Shown here: positions 53,570 through 62,712 of the stretch, piece after piece
How positions within the stretch are numbered: the stretch's first letter is position 1
How the letters are laid out: each line of letters opens with the position of its first letter
Assembly (NCBI RefSeq): GCF_001544555.2
Contig: NZ_FCOK02000019.1
Location: 1 to 64,000, forward strand
DNA from: Caballeronia udeis
Lineage (GTDB): Bacteria; Pseudomonadota; Gammaproteobacteria; Burkholderiales; Burkholderiaceae
Length of the DNA: 64,000 nt
Direction: 5' to 3'
Translations under genes and position numbers: made by a program
Notes under the pieces: model-generated
Database searches by the model: none
Told to the model about the DNA's origin: nothing
Seen by the model: the letters and a program-made list of their open reading frames with translations, nothing else

Positions 53570-54703
53570 CTAGACCAGGGTCTCGTCGCGCACGGCCGAT
53601 TGCACACGGCGCTGGTATTTGAAGAACTCCCACAGCATGGCCGATGCGTCCGGGCCTTTGGCCGAATGGAACTGCACGGTGTCGTCACCGCCGCTCCAGG
53701 CATGACCCAGCCCGCGCACGATGCAGGTCTTGACTACGCGCCGGCCGCCCTTGACGTAGTCCGTCACCGTGCTGTCGGCGTGCTTTTCCTCACGGCGTTC
53801 GCCGCTGCGCCAGGCGCCGTTTGCATCGATGAAACGGTTCAGGCGCAGGAATTCCGTTGTCAGCTGCTCGGCATTGGTCTTCGATACGACCGAATCCAGC
53901 TCGCCGTGGACGATCATGGCCGGCATGCCGGGGTAATCGGCAACGTCGACTGCCGCGTCGATCAAACCGACCGGGTCGCTGCGGCTACCGCGCCGCATGG
54001 CGTCCATTGCATCGATTGCGGAATGTGCGTCGCCGAAAACCACGCCTGAGTGCAACCCGACAGCCGCGAACAGCGACGGATATTTGACGGCGAGCATGGC
54101 TGCGAGCCCCGCACCGGCAGACATGCCGGCCAGATAGATGCGCTCGGAGTCGAAATGGTGACGCTCGACAACCTCACGCACGAGGGAGACGACCGCCGCC
54201 GCCTCGCCGCCGCCTGAACTGGCGGAATCTTCATACCAGTGCCAGCAGCGGTGAACGTGGGCGATCTTCGATTGCTCGGGGTAGAGCACGGCAAATCCGA
54301 AGCGGTCAGCCAGCAAATTGATGCGTGTGCCTTGCGCAAACTCGTCGGCCGATTGTTGGCAGCCGTGCATCATGACGACCAGCGGCATGTCCGCGAGGGA
54401 TGCGCCGGTAGGCAGGTAAAGCGCGTAAGCCAGGTGATTGACGAAGCGGCCCGCTGTTGGCGGAGCTGAATGGAACGACCGGGTCCACTTGCCCGCCGCC
54501 CACGCCGAGGCGCGCGGCCGTACCCGTGATTCCCGGACGACACGCGGTTTGGCTGAGATTTTCGGTTTCGCCGCCAGTTTGGCCGTCTTGGCGCGCACGG
54601 GCTGCGCCGGAGCGCGCGTTTTCGGCGCTCGGGGCGGAGCGATCTGCGTCGCTACAAGGCGTTTCAAGCCTCGTAGCCAGAGTTTTGTCAGGCTTTTTGG
54701 CAT
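53570..54703 (-). CDS. PHB depolymerase family (type 1 catalytic domain) esterase
   Basis: 377 residues from the ATG at 54703. An N-terminal tail of about 75 residues is Lys/Ala/Pro/Arg-rich (APAQPVRAKTAKLAAKPK) with no signal peptide. The esterase domain has the oxyanion motif VVMMHGCQQSADEF, nucleophile GMSAGAGLA, Asp in IVHGELDSVV and His in GLGHAWSGG. This matches the PHB depolymerase/LpqC-like esterase family. Lack of a signal and the basic tail suggest an intracellular or granule-associated enzyme rather than a secreted depolymerase; the latter is inference. Confidence 0.87.
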   Translation of the reverse strand: MPKSLTKLWLRGLKRLVATQIAPPRAPKTRAPAQPVRAKTAKLAAKPKISAKPRVVRESRVRPRASAWAAGKWTRSFHSAPPTAGRFVNHLAYALYLPTGASLADMPLVVMMHGCQQSADEFAQGTRINLLADRFGFAVLYPEQSKIAHVHRCWHWYEDSASSGGGEAAAVVSLVREVVERHHFDSERIYLAGMSAGAGLAAMLAVKYPSLFAAVGLHSGVVFGDAHSAIDAMDAMRRGSRSDPVGLIDAAVDVADYPGMPAMIVHGELDSVVSKTNAEQLTTEFLRLNRFIDANGAWRSGERREEKHADSTVTDYVKGGRRVVKTCIVRGLGHAWSGGDDTVQFHSAKGPDASAMLWEFFKYQRRVQSAVRDETLV

Positions 54704-54971
54704 CGAATAATAGTCCGCGCAGGAAGAATGGATCGCCAAACCCCCTGTGGGAATGACGAATGTTGTGCAGTGCACAATAGCATTTATTCCGGGACCGTGT
54801 GCGCGCTACAGAATTTCACATTGCGTCACTTGCCGTCATATACGCGTCTGTTACCGTACGTTGCGGTAAATTGTTTCGAATTCGTTGTGTATTTTTAGAT
54901 TTCCTCTAAAAATTTCGGAACCCGCCTGACAGGTATACTGTGGTTTTCCCCGCTCTGCAGAATCAATCTTC

Positions 54972-55667
54972 ATGCCCGACTTGCCGCTTTCGCTTTGGCT
55001 CTCGATTACCGCGCTCGGCAGCGTTGGCGTCATGATTCCGCTCGCGCTCGCCGTTGCAGCATGGCTGGCGCTTGGTTATCCATGGCGTTACGCCGCCTGC
55101 TGGCTTGCCGTGCTCGGCGCTGCCAGTGGGCTGGTGTTGCTGACGAAAATCGCGTTCATGGGTTGGGGTGTGGGTGTGCGCGACCTGGATTTCACCGGCA
55201 TCAGCGGTCATGCAATGGTGTCGTCGGCGGTATTGCCGGTGGCGTTGTTCGTCGCGTGTTTGCCGGGGCGCCGGTGGGTGCGCGCGTTCGGGGTGTCAAC
55301 GGGCGTACTGATCGGAATCGTGGTCGGCGTCTCGCGGATCTTGCTGAATGCCCATTCGGTGTCGGAAGTGGTGACCGGGTGCGGGGTCGGCGCGCTCGCC
55401 GCGCTGGTGTTCGTGGCGTTCGCTTGGCGCGCGGAACCCGGCAAGTTGGCGGCGGCGCCGGTTGCCGTGAGTCTGGCAATGATCGCCATCACGCTGCATG
55501 GCATTTCTGTGCCAACGCAACGCTGGATCACCGATATCGCCCTGCATTTGTCAGGCCGCGAGCAGCCGTATATTCGCGCCCGGTGGAAAGCGGGCCGCTA
55601 TGACAAGCCCGTTGCACCGCCGGCGCAACATATCGACGTGAGGTTTTCGGGAACCTCGGAATCGTAA
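54972..55667 (+). CDS. PAP2 family membrane phosphatase
   Basis: 231 residues with about six membrane spans. Phosphatase motifs: SGHAMVSSAVLP (second) and SRILLNAHSVSEVV (third, with Glu instead of the usual Asp at the end). The first motif (K-x6-RP) is weak (KIAFMGWGVGVRD). It probably dephosphorylates a lipid phosphate such as undecaprenyl diphosphate or phosphatidic acid at the inner membrane. Single gene between two divergent or tandem units. Confidence 0.85.
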   Translation: MPDLPLSLWLSITALGSVGVMIPLALAVAAWLALGYPWRYAACWLAVLGAASGLVLLTKIAFMGWGVGVRDLDFTGISGHAMVSSAVLPVALFVACLPGRRWVRAFGVSTGVLIGIVVGVSRILLNAHSVSEVVTGCGVGALAALVFVAFAWRAEPGKLAAAPVAVSLAMIAITLHGISVPTQRWITDIALHLSGREQPYIRARWKAGRYDKPVAPPAQHIDVRFSGTSES

Positions 55668-55708
55668 AGGGCACTCGTTCGCACTCTTTGGGGGAACGAA
55701 CAGCCTAC

Positions 55709-55732
55709 CGTTATAGCCACAACTATATTACG
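55709..55732. promoter_or_regulatory. ModE box upstream of modA
   Basis: CGTTATAG-N6-CTATATTACG follows the ModE consensus CGnTATATA-N6-TATATAACG, 33 bp before the modA start. modE lies at the far end of the same cluster. Molybdate-bound ModE would repress modABC here. Confidence 0.8.
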
Positions 55733-55764
55733 ATACGCTTTCCATTCCCTTCGACCCGTCCACC

Positions 55765-56526
55765 GTGCTCACTCTCAAACACGCGCTGATCGCCGCAGTC
55801 TTCACGCTCACGCTGCAATCCGCCGCCCACGCCGATGAAATCGTCGTCTCCGCCGCAGCAAGCCTGACCAATGCGTTCAAAGCTATCGGCGATGCTTATG
55901 AGAAACAGCATCCCGGCACGAAAGTCCTGATGAACTTCGGCGCCTCCGACGTGTTGATGCAGCAGATCGTGAAAGGCGCTCCCGCCGATGTGTTCGCCTC
56001 CGCCGATCAAAAAGCCATGGACAAGGCTATCGAGGAAAAGGTTATCGCTACTGATTCGCGCCGGGACTTTGCTGCAAATTCGCTCGTGCTGATCGTGCCG
56101 AAAGACAGCAGCTTCGCACCCGCCAGCGTCAAGGACCTCACCGCCTCCAGCGTGAAACGCGTGGCGTACGGCGATCCGGCATCGGTGCCGGTCGGCCGCT
56201 ATACCGAAGGCGCGCTCAAGGAAGCCGGCGTGTGGGACGCGGTCAGCGCCAAAGGCGTGCTAGCGGCCAACGTGCGCCAAAGCCTGGACTACGTGGCGCG
56301 CGGCGAAGTGGACGCCGGCTTTGTATTCAGCACCGACGCCGCCGTGATGCCCGATCGCGTGAAAGTGGCGCTGAGCGTGCCGACGCAAACATCGATTACC
56401 TACCCCATCGCCCAGGTGGCGCAAAGCAAACACGCCGCCGACGCCCAGCAGTTCATCGCGTACGTGTTGTCGCCGGACGGTCAGAAGACGCTCGCGCAAT
56501 TCGGCTTTAAACCGCCGGCGAAATAA
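55765..56526 (+). CDS. modA: molybdate ABC transporter substrate-binding protein
   Basis: 253 residues from a GTG. Sec signal LKHALIAAVFTLTLQSAAHA is cleaved before DEIVVSAAASLTNAF. The ligand-loop serines typical of ModA (SAAASLTN; GASDVLMQQI) and AYGDPASVPVGRY are present. It binds molybdate/tungstate in the periplasm. First gene of modABC, 24 bp before modB. Confidence 0.95.
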   Translation: MLTLKHALIAAVFTLTLQSAAHADEIVVSAAASLTNAFKAIGDAYEKQHPGTKVLMNFGASDVLMQQIVKGAPADVFASADQKAMDKAIEEKVIATDSRRDFAANSLVLIVPKDSSFAPASVKDLTASSVKRVAYGDPASVPVGRYTEGALKEAGVWDAVSAKGVLAANVRQSLDYVARGEVDAGFVFSTDAAVMPDRVKVALSVPTQTSITYPIAQVAQSKHAADAQQFIAYVLSPDGQKTLAQFGFKPPAK

Positions 56527-56550
56527 CGCGGCTCTATAAAACGTAGAAAC

Positions 56551-57225
56551 ATGGACCAGGCGTGGATCCCACTGCTGTTGTCGCTGAAAGTGGCTGGATG
56601 GGCGACAGCAATCGATGTCGTGCTTGGCGTTGCAGTGGCATTCGGTTTGTCGCGCTGGCGCTCGTCGGCGCGTGAGCTCGTCGACTCGTTGCTGACGCTG
56701 CCGCTGGTCATGCCGCCCACCGTGCTCGGGTTTTACCTGCTCGTGCTGCTAGGCCGGCGCGGCGTGATCGGGGCATGGCTCGACAAGTTCGACATCCAGT
56801 TGGTGTTCACGTGGCAAGGCGCGGTGATTGCGTCCGCCGTAGTCGCGTTTCCGCTCGTGCTGAAGTCGGCGCGTACCGCATTTGAAACCGTCGATCCACA
56901 ATTCGAACGCGCCGCACGCACACTCGGCATCAGTGAAGCTGCCGTGTTCTTTCGGGTGACGCTGCCGCTCGCCGCGCGCGGCATCCTGGCCGGTGCGCTG
57001 CTCGCGTTTGCACGGGCGCTGGGGGAGTTCGGCGCCACGCTGATGATCGCTGGGAACTTGCCGGGCAGGACGCAGACACTCTCGGTCGCCGTCTACGCGG
57101 CAGTCCAGGCCGGTGACGACAGCACCGCAAACATTCTCGTGATCGTGACCTCGGTCACGTGCGTGGTCATCCTGCTGGCCGCCGGCAGGCTGCTGCCGCA
57201 GCGCTCCACGGCATCGGTGCGTTAA
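56551..57225 (+). CDS. modB: molybdate ABC transporter permease
   Basis: 224 residues with five to six membrane spans. It shows the ModB patterns LTLPLVMPPTVLGFYLLVLLG in its first part and the EAA loop FERAARTLGISEAAVFFRVTL, then ARALGEFGATLMIAGN. It forms the homodimeric channel with ModC. The gene ends 20 bp before modC. Confidence 0.95.
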   Translation: MDQAWIPLLLSLKVAGWATAIDVVLGVAVAFGLSRWRSSARELVDSLLTLPLVMPPTVLGFYLLVLLGRRGVIGAWLDKFDIQLVFTWQGAVIASAVVAFPLVLKSARTAFETVDPQFERAARTLGISEAAVFFRVTLPLAARGILAGALLAFARALGEFGATLMIAGNLPGRTQTLSVAVYAAVQAGDDSTANILVIVTSVTCVVILLAAGRLLPQRSTASVR

Positions 57226-57245
57226 ACATAACCGCCATAACCACC

Positions 57246-57968
57246 ATGACCGCCCTGACCGTCCGCCTGCGCAAGCATTTCGTCACGCCCGAGCGCGATT
57301 TCATGCTCGATATTGCGTTTCGTTCGACCAGCCAGCGCATCGTGCTGTTCGGCCCGTCGGGCGCAGGCAAAAGCCTGACGCTGCAAACCATCGCGGGCCT
57401 GATCACGCCGGACGAGGGCGAGATTATGCTGAATGGAACCACGCTGCTGGATACAGCCACCGCTGTTGACCTGAGTCCGCAAGCACGCCGGATCGCGTAC
57501 CTGTTCCAGGACTACGCTCTGTTCCCGCACCTGAACGTGCGCCAGAACATTGCCTTCGGCCTGAAGCGCGGCTGGTGGAATCCGTCGAGGCACGTTGCTC
57601 ACGCCGATGTGGACTACTGGCTGAAGGCGTTCGATCTGACCCAGGTCGCGCGGCAATTTCCGGCGCAATTATCGGGTGGGCAAAAGCAACGGGTTGCGTT
57701 GGCGCGCGCGCTGGTTCCGCATCCGAAATTGCTGTTGCTCGACGAGCCTTTTTCAGCGCTCGACATGGCCCTGCGCCAGCGCATGCGCCAGGAACTGGCC
57801 GACCTTCAAAGCCGCCTGGACATTCCAATGGTGCTCATCACGCACGATCCCGACGACGTCGCCATGTTCGGCGATCAGGTCGTGAGTTTGCGAGAGGGCC
57901 TCGTGCAACCGGACGAGGCGCTCGACGCCCTTAGTCCGTCACGCCGAGAATCACGCTCGACGCCTTGA
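57246..57968 (+). CDS. modC: molybdate ABC transporter ATP-binding protein, short form
   Basis: 240 residues from the ATG at 57246. Walker A GPSGAGKS near 38-45, Q-loop FQDYALFPH, signature LSGGQKQR, Walker B LLLLDEPFSALD and switch His ITHDPDD. The C-terminal Mop/TOBE domain found in the 352-residue E. coli protein is missing. Thus molybdate feedback on the transporter may be absent, leaving control to ModE. Its 3' end overlaps the convergent modE by 38 bp. Confidence 0.93.
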   Translation: MTALTVRLRKHFVTPERDFMLDIAFRSTSQRIVLFGPSGAGKSLTLQTIAGLITPDEGEIMLNGTTLLDTATAVDLSPQARRIAYLFQDYALFPHLNVRQNIAFGLKRGWWNPSRHVAHADVDYWLKAFDLTQVARQFPAQLSGGQKQRVALARALVPHPKLLLLDEPFSALDMALRQRMRQELADLQSRLDIPMVLITHDPDDVAMFGDQVVSLREGLVQPDEALDALSPSRRESRSTP

Positions 57969-58773
57969 ACGCCGCGATAGCCGCCTGACCCTCCACCAAG
58001 CCGAGCGTTGCGACGCTCTCGTTGGTAATGATGGCCGTCACGGTGGTGGCGTCGTCCAGCGCCAGCGATACCTCCGCGTTCACCGCGCCCGGCGTCACGC
58101 TGGACACCTTGCCGCGCAACTGGTTTCGCGCCGAGATCCGCACGGGTGCGGCGGACTCCTTGCCTTCGTCGACCATGAGCATCACCCACGACGCCTTCAC
58201 GAGCGCGAACGCCTCGACGCCCTCCTTGAGACCGAGCGACCCGGTGCTTTCATGCGTGACCACGGCGACTATCGACTGACCGCCGGGCAACGCGAGTTCA
58301 ACTTCGTCGTTGACGGAACCGCGCGTGATTTTGCTGACCGTGCCGAACAGCTGGTTGCGTGCGCTTGTCTTCACTCCGATTCGTCCAATAAGTCGCCAGT
58401 CCTGCGCGAAACCCTCAATAGCCGCGCCCGCCCGTTCGAGAAAGGCCTGGTGCTCCCGTTCGATAACCCGATAGGTATCGATCAGTCTCAGCGCCTTCGC
58501 CGTCAACGTGGTCCCGCCGCCGCCCTTGCCGCCCGTGGCACGCACGACGAGCGTGGTGCCGGCGAGGTTGTTCATGGTGTCGATAGCGTCCCAAGCCGCC
58601 TTGTAACTCATACCGACGGCCTTCGCCGCGCCCGTGATCGAACCGGTCTGCTGGATGGCCGCGAGCAACGCGATGCGCGCCGCGCCGCCGAGCGTAGCCT
58701 CCCCGCTGCGAAGCCAGACTGAACCGGCCACTTCGATGGTATCGTGCGGTGTACTACGGGATTCGTCGGTCAT
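57931..58773 (-). CDS. modE: molybdate-responsive regulator ModE
   Basis: 280 residues. N-terminal LysR-like winged helix (ARIALLAAIQQTGSITGAAKAVGMSYKAAWDAID written in part: GSITGAAKAVGMSYKAAWD) and two Mop domains, TSARNQLFGTVSKITRG and ISARNQLRGKVSSVTPG with SLALDD, which bind molybdate at the dimer interface. It represses modABC through the box at 55709-55732. It is convergent with modC. Confidence 0.95.
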   Translation of the reverse strand: MTDESRSTPHDTIEVAGSVWLRSGEATLGGAARIALLAAIQQTGSITGAAKAVGMSYKAAWDAIDTMNNLAGTTLVVRATGGKGGGGTTLTAKALRLIDTYRVIEREHQAFLERAGAAIEGFAQDWRLIGRIGVKTSARNQLFGTVSKITRGSVNDEVELALPGGQSIVAVVTHESTGSLGLKEGVEAFALVKASWVMLMVDEGKESAAPVRISARNQLRGKVSSVTPGAVNAEVSLALDDATTVTAIITNESVATLGLVEGQAAIAAFKASSVILGVTD

Positions 58774-58830
58774 GGGGCGAGCGCGGAGCAGTGCGATAAG
58801 AGAGTGCGACGATTATATCGATGCATTCGC

Positions 58831-60264
58831 TCACTTGATCCGCGGCGGTTTTATCTTGCGCAGGATGCGCTCGCCTTCCACCGCGCTCATCCGTTGCGCG
58901 TTGACGGCAAAGCCCTTCGCCAAACCCTTCTGGAAATCACCGGCTTCGTCCAGATCGGCCAGGCGCTGAGCGGCGACGGCCGCGTCGTTGCCTTCACCCA
59001 GCACGCTTTGCAAATTTCCCAATGCCTCTTCCACTTCCTTATGGGTCTTCCTGGTGAGCAGCGAGGCGAAGAATTCGAGCGCGTAACGCAAGCGCTTGGC
59101 GTGAATCCGCACCTTGTGCCGCGTGGCCGCATCAAGCGTGGTGAGATCCGGTGCGCGCTCGATCTTCCGATAATGCTTCGTGATGCACTTCTGCGCATAC
59201 GTGGCGAGCGTCTGGTCCGCCTGGTCCGGCGGCGCCTCCACCGTGCTGAACCACTCGACAAACGACAGTGCGAGCCGAGCGTAGCGCGGGGAATTCATCG
59301 CGTCCTGCAGACGCTGTCGGGCGGCGTCACGGTTGGTATCGGCGGCGCTTTGCGTCGGTGTCCACGCGTCCTTGTGCTGCGGGTCATCGGATGCCGCGTA
59401 GGCGGCAAGCGTGGTGTCGGTGAAGACGTCCCAGTCGCGGGCATCGCCCAGCAAGTCGCCGAACCATTTCAGGTCGGGCGCGATCCGGGTGGTCCAGGTG
59501 TCATCGACCCATTCAGGGAAAAGCTTGAGCGCCGTCTTCAAGCGGCGCTGGGCCACCCGCAACTGATGCACGTGTTCCACCTCGAGCCCGCCGCGCGACG
59601 CGGCGTCGTTGCCGAACCATTGCGCCGCAACGGACTTGCCGATCTCGACGAAGGCATCAGTCGGACTGGCGTCTTTCGGCAACTTCAGCTTGCGGGCCTT
59701 GACCGGCTCGCGCAGGATGTTGTCGAAAGCGATCGGCACAATCAGGAACGGCAGCGTCTCCACAATCTCATGCGCGGTCGCGAACAGCGCCTCGCGCGCA
59801 TCGGGAACGGCCATCAGCGTCAGCATTGCCGGGCGACCCGTATCAAGCCGCAGCGTGGCACGCACGTGCACACCGGTATCCATCTCGCCGGGCGTATCCC
59901 ACTCGACGATCGCCGTCTCGGTGGCCTCGCTCAAGTTGAAGCCGGCATCGTCGAGCAGGGTCTTCAGATCAGTCAGCGCTGCTTCCGACTTGATCCACGC
60001 ATGCAGCGTGTCAAAAGGCCCTGCCTCGGTTTCAATCCGCTGGACCAGCGGCCAGTCACGCTGCAACGCGACGAAAACCCGATGGTCGTCGTGCACCTCG
60101 ATCCTGACTTCCCACTCCGCCAGATTTATCCCGGCTTTTCGCGTTCGCTGCACGAAATCCGTCCGGCGCGCCGTGGCGAAACGGCTTAGTCGCGCCAGCG
60201 CCTCGTCCGGCAGACCATTCGGTGCATCAAGGGAAACCATCCTCAACTCGACGAGTTGCAACAT
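58831..60264 (-). CDS. CYTH-like/CHAD domain protein
   Basis: 477 residues, ATG at 60264 with GGAGAGG upstream. The first about 200 residues form a divergent CYTH-like part (EWEVRIEVHDDHRVFVAL) lacking the clear ExExK motif. The second half is a CHAD helical domain with conserved histidines and basic residues: VEHVHQLRVAQRRLKTALKLF and HKVRIHAKRLRYALEFFASLL (each shown within the allowed length: HQLRVAQRRLKTALK; HKVRIHAKRLRY). CHAD domains bind polyphosphate. It is divergent from a Pit phosphate transporter, which fits a role in phosphate or polyphosphate handling. Confidence 0.85.
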   Translation of the reverse strand: MLQLVELRMVSLDAPNGLPDEALARLSRFATARRTDFVQRTRKAGINLAEWEVRIEVHDDHRVFVALQRDWPLVQRIETEAGPFDTLHAWIKSEAALTDLKTLLDDAGFNLSEATETAIVEWDTPGEMDTGVHVRATLRLDTGRPAMLTLMAVPDAREALFATAHEIVETLPFLIVPIAFDNILREPVKARKLKLPKDASPTDAFVEIGKSVAAQWFGNDAASRGGLEVEHVHQLRVAQRRLKTALKLFPEWVDDTWTTRIAPDLKWFGDLLGDARDWDVFTDTTLAAYAASDDPQHKDAWTPTQSAADTNRDAARQRLQDAMNSPRYARLALSFVEWFSTVEAPPDQADQTLATYAQKCITKHYRKIERAPDLTTLDAATRHKVRIHAKRLRYALEFFASLLTRKTHKEVEEALGNLQSVLGEGNDAAVAAQRLADLDEAGDFQKGLAKGFAVNAQRMSAVEGERILRKIKPPRIK

Positions 60265-60420
60265 AACCTCTCCATCATGAGCGGCGCCCCTGGCCTGGCA
60301 GCAAGCCGCAAACCACTACTTCAGTTCAGACAAATTTCAATCCTTTCAAATGTCATCAAAACGCCATAAAGCCTGTGCAAACATGGCCAACGCCGTAACC
60401 AGAAGCAACGCCTTGCCTGC

Positions 60421-60453
60421 GTCTCGTCTGTGTCTCGTCTGTGTCTATTTACG
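60421..60453. repeat. 11-bp tandem repeats before the phosphate transporter
   Basis: Units at 60421, 60432 and 60443 (GTCTCGTCTGT twice, then GTCTATTTACG) set a strict 11-bp period. Read as CTGTGTC-N4-CTGTGTC-N4 (60428-60449), it has the geometry of a Pho box (CTGTCAT-N4 repeats) with 5 of 7 matches per half. It lies 51 bp before the pit start. Confidence 0.35.
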
Positions 60454-60503
60454 CCTGAATCCCCTTTCCGTACACGCGCAGCCTCTAGCTCAAAGGACGT
60501 TCC

Positions 60504-62099
60504 ATGCCTGACTTGACTCTACCCGACAGTAACGACAGCAACGGACCCCCATCGCTCGGACGCCGGCTGAGCATGCCGATATTCCTGGTCGTGATTGGCA
60601 TTGGCATTGTCTATTGCGTGACGCATCTGGTGCAGGACCTGGAGTCGGTCCGACAGTCTTCAATACTGCCTTACGTCCTGCTCGGCGTCGCATTGATGAT
60701 CGCGCTTGGGTTCGAATTCGTAAATGGTTTCCACGATACGGCAAACGCCGTCGCCACCGTCATCTACACGCATTCGCTCGCGCCGAACCTCGCCGTCGTC
60801 TGGTCGGGCATATGGAATTTCGCCGGCGTGCTGGTATCGAGCGGCGCAGTGGCGTTCGGCATCCTGCAACTGCTGCCGGTCGAACTGATCCTTGGCGTGG
60901 GCACGTCGCAGGGTTTCGCAATGGTCTTCGCGCTGCTGATCGCCGCGATCATCTGGAATCTCGGCACCTGGGCTCTCGGCATTCCGTCATCGAGCTCCCA
61001 TACGCTGATCGGCTCGGTGATCGGCGTCGGGTTGATGAACCAGATGATGCACGGTCCGTCGGGAACCTCGGGCGTCGACTGGGGCCAGGCGCTTGCGGTG
61101 GGCAAATCGCTGCTGTTCTCGCCGGTGGTCGGTTTCATCCTGGCGGGTTTGCTGCTGTACGTGATGAAGCTCGTGGTGCGCGTACCCGCGCTGTATAAAG
61201 AGCCGAAGAAAAACACGCCGCCGCCGTTCTGGATCCGCTGCCTGCTGATCCTGACCTGCACCGGCGTGTCGTTCGCGCACGGTTCCAACGACGGCCAGAA
61301 AGGCATGGGCCTCATCATGCTGATCCTGATCGGCACGGTGCCGACCGCCTATGCGCTGAACAAGGCCGTCACACCCGCCGAGACGCAGACCTTCCTGTCG
61401 GTCGGCCATCACGCGTCCGAAGTGCTCGGCAAGTACACCAACGGCGCCGCGCCCGTTGCCGACCCGCGTGCAATCGTGCAGCGCTACGTGCAGACCAAGA
61501 CAGTCGAGCCGGACACCGTGGTCGCGCTCAAGCAGCTCACCGATATCATCGACACACAGGTCGGGCCTTCGTCGTCGATGGCGACCGTGCCGCAAAACAT
61601 CGTGAACAACGTGCGCAACAACATGTACGTGGCCTCTGAAGCGCTGCGCCTGATGGGCAAGCAAAAGGCGCCCGCTTTCGCCGCCGACGACGCCGCCGTG
61701 CTCAAGAACTTCGAGGGCCAGCTCGACCATTCGACCAAGTTCATTCCGACCTGGGTGAAAGTGGCGGTGGCCGTGGCGCTTGGCCTTGGCACGATGGTGG
61801 GCTGGAAGCGGATCGTGGTGACGGTTGGCGAACGTATCGGCAAGACCCATTTGACGTATGGACAAGGGGCGTCGGCGGAACTGGTTGCGATGCTGACCAT
61901 TGGCGCCGCGGACGTCTACGGCCTGCCGGTCAGTACGACCCACGTGCTGTCCTCGGGCGTGGCGGGGACCATGGCGGCGAACGGTTCAGGGCTCCAATGG
62001 CGTACCGTGCGCAGCCTCGCGCTTGCATGGATCCTCACATTGCCGGTTTCGATCGCACTCGCTGCGGGCTTGTTCTGGGTGTTCCGCGGGCTCTTCTAA
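60504..62099 (+). CDS. inorganic phosphate transporter, Pit family
   Basis: 531 residues with about ten membrane spans. The duplicated PD001131-type signatures are visible: GFEFVNGFHDTANAVATVIYT in the first half and SFAHGSNDGQKGMGLIML in the second. GIPSSSSHTLIGSVIGVG and GLPVSTTHVLSSG are the paired re-entrant motifs. The loop at about 290-410 is hydrophilic. It carries metal-phosphate/H+ symport at low affinity. It shares a 239-bp divergent region with the CHAD gene. Confidence 0.94.
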   Translation: MPDLTLPDSNDSNGPPSLGRRLSMPIFLVVIGIGIVYCVTHLVQDLESVRQSSILPYVLLGVALMIALGFEFVNGFHDTANAVATVIYTHSLAPNLAVVWSGIWNFAGVLVSSGAVAFGILQLLPVELILGVGTSQGFAMVFALLIAAIIWNLGTWALGIPSSSSHTLIGSVIGVGLMNQMMHGPSGTSGVDWGQALAVGKSLLFSPVVGFILAGLLLYVMKLVVRVPALYKEPKKNTPPPFWIRCLLILTCTGVSFAHGSNDGQKGMGLIMLILIGTVPTAYALNKAVTPAETQTFLSVGHHASEVLGKYTNGAAPVADPRAIVQRYVQTKTVEPDTVVALKQLTDIIDTQVGPSSSMATVPQNIVNNVRNNMYVASEALRLMGKQKAPAFAADDAAVLKNFEGQLDHSTKFIPTWVKVAVAVALGLGTMVGWKRIVVTVGERIGKTHLTYGQGASAELVAMLTIGAADVYGLPVSTTHVLSSGVAGTMAANGSGLQWRTVRSLALAWILTLPVSIALAAGLFWVFRGLF

Positions 62100-62167
62100 G
62101 CGAGTCCTGAACAGCACTATGGGCGGGCTTTGCCAAACGCGGTTATAAGCCCGTTGCACGTCAGCAC

Positions 62168-62193
62168 GTGAGCGGTTTTTTCAAACCGCTCAC
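62168..62193. other. perfect 11-bp hairpin after the phosphate transporter
   Basis: GTGAGCGGTTT, loop TTTC, AAACCGCTCAC. No T-tract follows. It probably protects the transcript end together with the terminator 17 bp further on. Confidence 0.6.
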
Positions 62194-62209
62194 GCACTCG
62201 CAGAATTTA

Positions 62210-62241
62210 CCGACTGGTGAGCTGACCCAGTCGGCTTTTTG
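62210..62241 (+). terminator. rho-independent terminator
   Basis: CCGACTGG, a 9-nt loop, CCAGTCGG, then CTTTTTGTT. It is about 110 bp past the phosphate-transporter stop. The rest of 62100-62434 shows no gene. Confidence 0.8.
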
Positions 62242-62434
62242 TTATTCCCTCGGCCACCTTCCCCGCCCCACATGCTTTGCCGCGATAGGCACAGCGCTTG
62301 CTAAACGAAAGCGGTAATCGCGAGGGTATTGGCACTGCGGACATGAAAGGAAGCAAACGCCGATACTCACGCCGCACCGCACGCGGCATCGCCATTCACT
62401 CGTCAGCAGACTTTAATAAATCAGGGGGACTGAA

Positions 62435-62590
62435 ATGATCGGAACAATCTTGCTTGTCGTGTTGATCCTGCTGCTACTCGGCGCTTTTCCTTCATGGCCG
62501 CACAGCCGTAGCTGGGGGTATGGCCCAAGCGGGATCCTGGGCGTGGTGGTAATCATTGTGATCGTGCTGGTGCTCATGGGGCGACTGTAG
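62435..62590 (+). CDS. DUF3309 family small membrane protein
   Basis: 51 residues from the ATG at 62435, with GGGGG 7 nt upstream. MIGTILLVVLILLLLGAFPS is the first span, a short WPHSRSWGYGPSG turn follows, and GILGVVVIIVIVLVLMGRL is the second. This is the DUF3309 pattern, a two-span hairpin protein of unknown function. Confidence 0.88.
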   Translation: MIGTILLVVLILLLLGAFPSWPHSRSWGYGPSGILGVVVIIVIVLVLMGRL

Positions 62591-62712
62591 AGTCATAAGT
62601 CGATCAGGGGTACGTCAGCCGCCTGCCGGAAGGAGAGCATCCCTTGTGGCAGGCGGTTTTCATTGGCTGCTGGCAGCTCACCAATATCCGCTAATCAAGG
62701 AGTACGCATTTC

